From Desulfurococcales archaeon (GTDB lineage: Archaea; Thermoproteota; Thermoprotei_A; Sulfolobales; Fervidicoccaceae), in contig JALTXS010000177.1 of the NCBI GenBank assembly GCA_027048265.1, positions 1 through 9,936 on the forward strand: a stretch of 9,936 nt of DNA. The letters are read 5' to 3'. How positions within the stretch are numbered: position 1 is the first letter of the stretch; each line of letters begins with the position of its first letter. Positions 5,066 to 9,936 of the stretch are shown piece by piece. The position numbers were made by a program, and so were the translations under genes. The notes under the pieces are model-generated. The model saw only the letters and a program-made list of their open reading frames with translations, was not told where the DNA came from and made no database searches.

Positions 5066-6553
5066 CTAGTCACTCATTGACACGTTGAACCTGGACTCGG
5101 CCTCGCCGAGAACCTCATCGAAAAGGCGAATAGCCTCATCTATCTCCTCATAGGTTATAGTGAGGGGAGGTGATAGGGCGAACCGGTTACCATAGTAACC
5201 TGCCTTCTTAACTAACATGCCCTTCTGTAGGAGCCTCATTGTTATCCAAGAGGTTTCCTTTGATGCCGGCTTCTTGCTACGCCTGTCTCTTACGAGTTCT
5301 AAGCCCATGTAAAGGCCCTTGTTCTGGAACTCGCCAATCAGCGGGTGTCTCCTCTCTAGATCCTCGAAACCCTCTTTGAAGTACCTGCCCTTTTCCTCCG
5401 CTTGGCGGGCGAGGTTCTCCCTCTCGATAACCTCTATGGTGGCCAAGGCAGCTGCCACCCCCAACATGTATCCTGCAAACGTTGTAGAGTGCGCCCCGGG
5501 GCCCCATGAGTCCATTATCTCCCGCCTTCCAACCACGGCTGCGAATGGGAGTCCATTTGCTATTGACTTCGATACTAGGAAGAGGTCCGGTTCCACGCCC
5601 GGGTAGTGGTCCACTGCCCACATCCTGCCCGTGCGGGCCCACCCGGTCTGTATCTCGTCCAGGGCGAAGAGGATATCGTGCTCGCGGGCCAGCTTGTAGA
5701 GAGCTGGGAGCCAGGTGTCGGGGGGTATTATGTAACCCGCGGCGCTCTGGTAGGGCTCTATTAGCATGGCGGCTATGTTGCATATTCCCTTAGATGAGTC
5801 CACTAGCCCGTAGTACTTGGAGCTCAGCATGTAGTCCACCTGGTGTAGACACTCTTCAGCACATGATTCGCAGTCTCGAGCTGTTTTCGAGCACGGACAC
5901 CGGTAGCAGTAGGGGAAGGGTATCCTAACAATGGCGATGTCGGCGGGGGGAACAGGGTATATCTGGGACCATGTGCTGGTACTGTGGGTGAGGGGGGCGG
6001 TTCCTATAGTTCGGCCGTGGTAGTCCCCCCACTGGGTCATAATGTACTGGCGGCCCGTATATATGCGGGCGAGCTTTATGGCGACCTCGTTGGCATCGCT
6101 CCCGGTTACCGTGTAGAATACCTTCTTGGGGAAACCCCCCGGGGTTATGCTGACGAGCTTCTCGCCGAGCCTTATCCGGTCTTCGGTGAGCATCTCGCTG
6201 TACTGGACTATCTTCTCGAACTGCCTGACAATCGCCTCCATGACGGCTTTCCTGTGGTGGCCAGCGTTGCTTACTGCGAAGCCCGCCATCATGTCTATAT
6301 AACGCTTCCCATCAACATCGTAGACTACTGCGGTTTCCTCGGCCCTGTCTATTATTGGTGGGGCCTCGTACATGCTGAAGGGCATCGAGCCCAGGCTCTC
6401 GACCTCGAGGGCCCTTTTTATGACCTCCCTGCTCTTCTCACCATAGCCCCATTCCTCGGCGGCCTCTAGTATCCTGTCCGGGTCGGGCCTGTATTTCAGG
6501 AGTTTCTCGGAGAAGTCCAGTCGAGGTGGTTTGTCCAATGGCCTCACCACCAT
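5066..6553 (-). CDS. Class III PLP-dependent aminotransferase (GABA aminotransferase/amino-acid racemase-like)
   Basis: Complete 495-residue fold-type I PLP enzyme. Seen motifs: MPFSMYEAPPIIDRAE and YDVDGKRYIDMMAGFAVSNAGH (typical entry to class III enzymes), GSDANEVAIK (151-160; D153 where most have Glu), YHGRT (178-182), the PLP-nitrogen aspartate D299 in ALDEIQTGWARTG, and the Schiff-base lysine K329 in SKSIANGLP. It belongs to the archaeal group that holds 4-aminobutyrate/ornithine aminotransferases and the broad-substrate or ornithine racemases of Thermococcales, so the exact substrate cannot be told from sequence. As in that group there is a Cys-rich insert, here CYRCPC (216-221), C228, C231 and C235, six cysteines in 20 residues. 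The ATG at 6553 has only a weak GTGA close by but a TATA-like box about 32 nt upstream, suggesting a short leader. It is followed by an AT-rich 124-bp gap. Confidence 0.9.
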   Translation of the reverse strand: MVVRPLDKPPRLDFSEKLLKYRPDPDRILEAAEEWGYGEKSREVIKRALEVESLGSMPFSMYEAPPIIDRAEETAVVYDVDGKRYIDMMAGFAVSNAGHHRKAVMEAIVRQFEKIVQYSEMLTEDRIRLGEKLVSITPGGFPKKVFYTVTGSDANEVAIKLARIYTGRQYIMTQWGDYHGRTIGTAPLTHSTSTWSQIYPVPPADIAIVRIPFPYCYRCPCSKTARDCESCAEECLHQVDYMLSSKYYGLVDSSKGICNIAAMLIEPYQSAAGYIIPPDTWLPALYKLAREHDILFALDEIQTGWARTGRMWAVDHYPGVEPDLFLVSKSIANGLPFAAVVGRREIMDSWGPGAHSTTFAGYMLGVAAALATIEVIERENLARQAEEKGRYFKEGFEDLERRHPLIGEFQNKGLYMGLELVRDRRSKKPASKETSWITMRLLQKGMLVKKAGYYGNRFALSPPLTITYEEIDEAIRLFDEVLGEAESRFNVSMSD

Positions 6554-6581
6554 TTCACGAAAACCTTGTACCTTGTCCTTC

Positions 6582-6588
6582 TTTATAC
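6582..6588 (-). promoter_or_regulatory. Probable TATA box of the aminotransferase gene
   Basis: The minus strand reads GTATAAA, centred about 32 nt upstream of the ATG at 6553. Transcription would begin about 5-7 nt before the start codon, a near-leaderless arrangement common in crenarchaea. The 81-bp gap from 6554 to 6634 holds this box and no clear terminator for the upstream gene. Confidence 0.5.
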
Positions 6589-6634
6589 AATCTTTCAGGA
6601 GTAGTAATTAATACTTCCATGGGAAATTTGAAAT

Positions 6635-7375
6635 CTATATAACAAGCAAATACCTAAGTTGGGGGAAGACCTCCCTGGCCTTTTCCAGGATATCACGGCT
6701 CAGGGCCACAACTGATACTGCAGTAACCTCCCCCCCTTGTACATGCGCGAGCCTCTGCAACGAGGTTAGGGTGCAACCCGTCCAGCTAACGTCGTCCACA
6801 ACAAGAACTCGGTCATCCCTCGACACGGCTTTGGGGGGAAGGGTTATGTAGGCCCGGGACTTGGGCTCTCCGCTATAGCTGTGAAGGGGGGTGCAGGGCT
6901 CGGTCAGGCCACGGGGCACGAACGTGTTCCTGAGAGCATAGACAATCCTCTTACCCTCTAGCATCGAGATTATTGTCGATATGGATATTCCTCCCCCCTC
7001 CACGGTGAGTATCTTGCTGTACTTCTTCGGGTCAAGTCCTCTCTTCAACTCTATGGCTGCCCATACTGCCAGGTAGGGTCTCGTGGAGAGGACGTTGTTT
7101 AGCTCTGGGCCCTCCATTATGCCCTCTCTCAGGGACCTCTCCAATGAGGCACGGGGGTCGATCATCTTTGTGAGACGGGGTAACAGCTCCCTTATACGCT
7201 TAATGCTTGGATGAAGCTTGCCTGTAGAGTACTTGCTCAGAGTGGGCATATCTATCCCCAGTTCCTGGGAGACCCTGGAGAGTCCCAGCTCGTCCTTAGC
7301 CAGCCTTAGCAGGGAGTTGAACAACAGTTTTTCCTCCAACATGCTCAACCCGGTCATCATCCCTCCCTTTCGCAT
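6635..7375 (-). CDS. Helix-turn-helix/phosphoribosyltransferase fusion, probable PRPP- or nucleotide-responsive regulator
   Basis: A 246-residue two-domain protein. Residues about 15-60 form a Cro/C1-type helix-turn-helix (LSRVSQELGIDMPTLSKYSTG followed by HPS); residues about 95-246 form a type I phosphoribosyltransferase domain with the PRPP-binding signature VLVVDDVSWTGCTL (190-203), where the two acidic residues D194-D195 and the T199-G200 loop are kept. HTH-PRTase proteins are used as regulators rather than enzymes: bacterial PurR binds PRPP, and the haloarchaeal GfcR controls sugar catabolism with a PRTase domain. I infer a transcription factor responding to PRPP or a nucleotide; residual salvage-enzyme activity is not excluded. 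The ATG at 7375 sits about 27 nt from a TATA box, so the mRNA may be leaderless; internal ATGs at residues 6 and 7 are alternatives. It is divergent from the sugar kinase. Confidence 0.85.
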   Translation of the reverse strand: MRKGGMMTGLSMLEEKLLFNSLLRLAKDELGLSRVSQELGIDMPTLSKYSTGKLHPSIKRIRELLPRLTKMIDPRASLERSLREGIMEGPELNNVLSTRPYLAVWAAIELKRGLDPKKYSKILTVEGGGISISTIISMLEGKRIVYALRNTFVPRGLTEPCTPLHSYSGEPKSRAYITLPPKAVSRDDRVLVVDDVSWTGCTLTSLQRLAHVQGGEVTAVSVVALSRDILEKAREVFPQLRYLLVI

Positions 7376-7379
7376 CTCC

Positions 7380-7403
7380 TGGTATTTTCTTGTATGGTAT
7401 TTT
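7380..7403. repeat. 15-bp-spaced direct repeat in the HTH-PRTase promoter, candidate operator
   Basis: TGGTATTTT occurs at 7380-7388 and 7395-7403. On the minus strand it reads AAAATACCA twice, one copy overlapping the TATA box and the other just before the ATG at 7375. A repressor bound here would block the regulator's own promoter. Confidence 0.45.
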
Positions 7404-7407
7404 ATAA
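7398..7407 (-). promoter_or_regulatory. TATA box of the HTH-PRTase gene
   Basis: The minus strand reads TTATAAAATA, centred about 27 nt from the ATG at 7375, which would place the transcription start at or next to the start codon. The plus strand of the same site (TATTTTATAA) could also serve the divergent kinase gene, starting transcription near 7430. Confidence 0.6.
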
Positions 7408-7414
7408 CACGTGT
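7407..7414. repeat. ACACGTGT palindrome between divergent promoters
   Basis: A perfect 8-bp palindrome lies beside the shared TATA region of the two divergent genes. It may be an operator half-site cluster, but short palindromes occur by chance. Confidence 0.25.
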
Positions 7415-7450
7415 GTTTGGGTCTTGGTTGATAGTATGAGATGTGTTGAA

Positions 7451-7459
7451 ATATATATT
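7451..7459 (+). promoter_or_regulatory. Alternative TATA-like box for the sugar kinase
   Basis: ATATATATT lies immediately before the ATG at 7463. If used, transcription would start near 7480, downstream of that ATG, which would require a start codon further inside. Confidence 0.3.
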
Positions 7460-7462
7460 TTA

Positions 7463-8986
7463 ATGAGCCTCCGGAAAAACCTTCTCTGGGGGGAAGTCCT
7501 GTCGACGCTCTTCGCGGGACTCGATCTGGGTACGGGTAGCGTAAAGCTAGAATGCTATAATCTGGCCTTTGAAAAACTATGCGATGCCTCCCAGCGTGTA
7601 GGTCTGAAGACCTGGGAGGAGAACGGCAAGCTCTACGCAGAGCAGGACCTTGGGGAGATAATCAACGCATCCGTAAAGCTACTACGACTCGCCGTAAGGA
7701 GGGCAGAGAAAAAGGGATTTGACACCCTGGTGATAGGCTTATCGGGCCAGTCCCCCGGGCTTGCACTCATAGACAGGGAGGCAAAGGCCCTCCACCCCTA
7801 TATATCCTGGATGGACAGGAGAGCGATAGAGGAGGCCAAGCTGATCGAGCAGGAAGTAGGATGGGAGAAGATAAGGAAGCTCACCGGCCTGAGACCTGAC
7901 CCTCTTTTCACGGGTCCCAAACTACTCTGGATAAAGAAGAGGAAGCCCCTACTTGTTAAGAGGGCCTACATGGCTGGGCAGTTGAAGGATGTCCTCTATT
8001 ACGTGTTAACAGGCCGGAAGCTGACCGACCATACCCATGCAAGCGAGACCCTCCTATACGGCCTGGAGAGAGGCGATTGGGAGCCCCTGCTGCTTGAAAA
8101 GAGTGGAGTCGAAGACCCCAGCCTGCTCCCCAGTATAGAGGAGTCGACACATTTGGAGGATACCACTATTAACACCCGCAGGCTCCTAGACGCCGGCAGG
8201 GGTACGAGGATATACGTGTCCCTGGGATGCGTTGACTCCGTCTGCTCGCACATGGTGGCGGAATCAGGGAGGAGTGACATTATCGTGGACACCACTGGTA
8301 CCTCCACCTGCCTCAACTTCACGGTCGAGGAACCCCGGGGCGACCCCTGGGGAGCATTCGAGGTCTACAGGCATGTTATCGCGGGTAAATGGGTAGCCGA
8401 GGCTTCCCTACCCACTGGGGGCAGGGGTCTCGAATGGCTCCTGGAGACCCTTGGCCTCTCCTGGGAGGATCTGGAGGATCTCCCCAAGAACCCCTCAGAG
8501 CTACTTTTCCTCCCCTTCCTCGAGGGGACCCGTAGCCCCGACTGGCGCCCTGGTGTGCGGGGGCTTGTCTATGGCCTCAGCCTCTCCACTAGCAAGGGTG
8601 ACCTCGTCAGAGCCTATATGCAGGGAGTGTCCCTGTGGGAGAGAGTTATTGTCAAAAAGGCTGAAGAGTGGAGGGGTGGGAGGTTCAGCCAGATGAGAGT
8701 GGTCGGCGGCGGCTCCAGGATTGGCCTGTGGAACTCCATAAAGGCCGGAGTCGTCGGCCTTCCCGTCAAGAGGATGCCCTGGGTTGACGCGAGTGCCCTC
8801 GGCGCCGCGATCACGGGTATGGTGGGCTCGGGGGATGCTGAGTGGGGATATATATTTTCTAAGCTAGGTATGGGCGAGGAAGAGTTGTACGAGCCTGAAG
8901 AGGAGTGGAGAGCATGGCTAAAGCGCTGGGAGGGACTTTACCTGAGGCTTTGGGAAGAGCTGGGAAGACGTTCACAAGATTTGTAA
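7463..8986 (+). CDS. FGGY-family carbohydrate kinase (xylulokinase-like)
   Basis: Sugar kinase of the ASKHA fold, about 507 residues from this start. Motifs in order: phosphate-1 loop FAGLDLGTGSVK (about 17-28), GLSGQSPGLALID (92-104), SWMDRRA (115-121), the candidate catalytic base D258 in SLGCVDSVCSHM, phosphate-2 DTTGTSTCL (276-284), LPFLEGTRSPDWRPGVRG (350-367), and the adenosine segment VVGGGSRIGLWNSI (413-426) followed by DASALGAA. The pattern is nearest to xylulokinase/gluconokinase-type FGGY enzymes; the sugar cannot be assigned. Being next to a PRTase regulator and PRPP synthetase suggests pentose or pentulose phosphorylation feeding ribose 5-phosphate, which is inference. The start is uncertain: the frame is also open to ATG 7436, and a CTG at 7499, with GGGGGGAA before it, would give a family-like LSTLFAGLDLG N-terminus. 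Two hairpin-like repeats follow the gene. Confidence 0.9.
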   Translation: MSLRKNLLWGEVLSTLFAGLDLGTGSVKLECYNLAFEKLCDASQRVGLKTWEENGKLYAEQDLGEIINASVKLLRLAVRRAEKKGFDTLVIGLSGQSPGLALIDREAKALHPYISWMDRRAIEEAKLIEQEVGWEKIRKLTGLRPDPLFTGPKLLWIKKRKPLLVKRAYMAGQLKDVLYYVLTGRKLTDHTHASETLLYGLERGDWEPLLLEKSGVEDPSLLPSIEESTHLEDTTINTRRLLDAGRGTRIYVSLGCVDSVCSHMVAESGRSDIIVDTTGTSTCLNFTVEEPRGDPWGAFEVYRHVIAGKWVAEASLPTGGRGLEWLLETLGLSWEDLEDLPKNPSELLFLPFLEGTRSPDWRPGVRGLVYGLSLSTSKGDLVRAYMQGVSLWERVIVKKAEEWRGGRFSQMRVVGGGSRIGLWNSIKAGVVGLPVKRMPWVDASALGAAITGMVGSGDAEWGYIFSKLGMGEEELYEPEEEWRAWLKRWEGLYLRLWEELGRRSQDL

Positions 8987-9005
8987 AATATTGTGAAAAA
9001 TCTTG
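8971..9005. repeat. Overlapping inverted repeats at the sugar kinase stop codon
   Basis: TTCACAA (8971-8977) pairs with TTGTGAA (8991-8997), and CAAGATTT (8975-8982) pairs with AAATCTTG (8998-9005). The two dyads overlap and so are mutually exclusive as RNA stems. They span the TAA stop at 8984 and may be a 3' end structure of the kinase mRNA or protein-binding sites upstream of prs. Confidence 0.45.
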
Positions 9006-9009
9006 GAGA

Positions 9010-9026
9010 ACCCTAGCCCATAGGGT
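9010..9026 (+). repeat. Small hairpin ACCCTA-GCCCA-TAGGGT upstream of prs
   Basis: A perfect 6-bp stem with a 5-nt loop. No T-run follows directly, so it is not a classical terminator. TTGT (9031-9034) and ACAA (9038-9041) form another short dyad just after it. Both lie upstream of the prs TATA candidates. Confidence 0.4.
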
Positions 9027-9044
9027 CGGGTTGTTGGACAATGT

Positions 9045-9081
9045 GTTTAAATAAAATACTGGGACAAGACAATATTATAAC
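9045..9081 (+). promoter_or_regulatory. Promoter region of prs with two TATA candidates
   Basis: GTTTAAATA (9045-9053) would direct starts near 9076, and AATATTATAA (9071-9080) would direct starts near 9102. The first leaves a short leader before ATG 9096; the second favours a GTG start at 9102 or 9114. AAAATACTGG at 9053-9062 partly resembles the AAAATACCA repeats of the HTH-PRTase promoter. Confidence 0.45.
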
Positions 9082-9095
9082 AGTGACACGGGATA

Positions 9096-9936
9096 ATGGG
9101 GGTGTACCTGAGCGTGGCTAGAGACCTGATTGTACTGGGCGGCTCCTCTGGAGAGCACATTGCCGTGTCTCTCGCAGGGCAGCTCGAGGCAGACCTTGGC
9201 GAGGTCGAGGTAAAGTTCTTCCCCGACGGGGAAACCTACGTGAGGATAGCGGCCGATGTTGAGGGAAAGAGTGTTGTTTACGTCAACTCCCTGCAGAGGG
9301 GGGTTAACGAGAAACTGGTAGAGACGCTAATAACGCTCGATGCCCTACGCGACCTGGGGGCCCGCAGGGTCTATGCAGTCATACCCTACATGGCCTACGC
9401 GAGGCAGGACTCCCGCTTTAACCCCGGCGAGGCAGTTAGCATATTCACGCTTGGACGATTGCTAAACAGTGTGGCGCCCGACCACATCCTCACCGTGGAC
9501 ATGCACCTCCACAGGATAGGTGACCCCCGCAGCGTGTTCGGAGAGAGGTTCACTAACGTCACCACCGTCCCACTGTTGGCCGAGTACATCAGGTCTACTG
9601 GTTTCACAAGGGAGGGCGAAACCATAGTGGTGGGCCCTGATGAGGAGGCTGAGCAGTGGGCACGGGTTATGGCGGAGGCCCTTGGCCTGGAGTACACTGT
9701 GTTGGAGAAGAGGAGGCTCTCCGCTGACGAGGTTGTAGTTGAGGCACGTGACGCGAGGGTCGAGGGCAGGAACGTCATCATTGTGGATGACATAATAAGC
9801 ACGGGTGGGACAATCGTGGAGGCTGTGGAAGCCCTCAGGAGGCTCGGGGCCCGAGAAATTGCAGTCACATGCGTCCACCCAATACTAACGGGAAGAGCCT
9901 ATCCGCGGTTAAAGCGGCTGGGGTTAAGGCACCTAG
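9096..9936 (+). CDS. prs: Ribose-phosphate pyrophosphokinase (PRPP synthetase), 3' end outside window
   Basis: Makes PRPP from ribose 5-phosphate and ATP for purine, pyrimidine, histidine and tryptophan synthesis; cytoplasmic. About 280 residues are visible, nearly the full length of archaeal enzymes. Motifs from the first ATG: VLGGSSGE (13-20), VKFFPDGETYVRI (39-51), PYMAYARQDSRFNPGEAVS (97-115, ATP and active-site region), TVDMHLHRIG (133-142, metal-binding histidine region), VVGPDEEAEQWA (178-189), the flexible-loop VLEKRR (202-207), and the PRPP/ribose-phosphate signature VIIVDDIISTGGT (227-239). The frame stays open to the window edge. The start is unsure: ATG 9096 gives six extra residues relative to GTG 9114, which has GGGGGTG (9098-9104) 9 nt upstream and begins closer to the family's usual N-terminus. 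It probably has its own promoter, separate from the sugar kinase upstream. Confidence 0.95.
   Translation, partial: MGVYLSVARDLIVLGGSSGEHIAVSLAGQLEADLGEVEVKFFPDGETYVRIAADVEGKSVVYVNSLQRGVNEKLVETLITLDALRDLGARRVYAVIPYMAYARQDSRFNPGEAVSIFTLGRLLNSVAPDHILTVDMHLHRIGDPRSVFGERFTNVTTVPLLAEYIRSTGFTREGETIVVGPDEEAEQWARVMAEALGLEYTVLEKRRLSADEVVVEARDARVEGRNVIIVDDIISTGGTIVEAVEALRRLGAREIAVTCVHPILTGRAYPRLKRLGLRHL

Noticed and set aside
5984..6469. Plus-strand open frame opposite the aminotransferase N-terminal half
   Set aside because: The minus-strand aminotransferase is fully supported by motifs there; the plus-strand frame has no recognisable motif or ribosome site.
6554..6634. Small RNA or extra gene between the PRTase fusion and the aminotransferase
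   Set aside because: Only 81 bp, no structure or open frame of note; a TATA box is the only feature that can be supported.

Overview
The window looks like the chromosome of a hyperthermophilic crenarchaeon, probably of the Desulfurococcales (Aeropyrum/Pyrolobus/Pyrodictium type). The pointers are heavy AGG/AGA and ATA codon use, ATG, TTG and probably GTG starts, GGTGA-type Shine-Dalgarno sites inside operons combined with nearly leaderless promoters in front of operons, TATA boxes in AT-rich gaps, and protein families typical of that group. The taxonomic call is inference; no rRNA gene is present. There is no tRNA, CRISPR array or insertion sequence, and no gene-free stretch above 300 bases.

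Region 1 (1-4311, plus strand) is the distal part of a respiratory nitrate reductase operon: the C-terminus of the molybdenum catalytic subunit NarG, the complete iron-sulfur subunit NarH, an ethylbenzene-dehydrogenase-gamma-like haem b subunit with an N-terminal signal and a C-terminal membrane anchor, a polytopic membrane protein of no family I recognise, and the assembly chaperone NarJ. No NarI-like cytochrome b follows. This fits the archaeal type of Nar whose active site faces outward, with the unknown membrane protein as a candidate quinol-oxidising or anchoring partner. Stop codons and Shine-Dalgarno sites are interleaved, so the genes are probably translationally coupled. Two oligo-T runs after the third subunit could lower expression of the last two genes.

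Region 2 (4306-6553, minus strand) holds a Bat-type (HTH_10) regulator with three cysteines, convergent with and overlapping narJ by 6 bp, and upstream of it a class III PLP aminotransferase/racemase with an unusual six-cysteine insert. The 124-bp gap between them carries a TATA box and a striking AT-rich dyad.

Region 3 (6635-9936) contains a helix-turn-helix/phosphoribosyltransferase fusion (minus strand), a divergently transcribed FGGY sugar kinase, and, downstream on the plus strand, PRPP synthetase (prs), which runs off the window. Together they suggest a pentose-phosphate/PRPP/nucleotide module in which the fusion protein could sense PRPP. The gaps around these genes contain direct and inverted repeats that are candidate operators or terminators.
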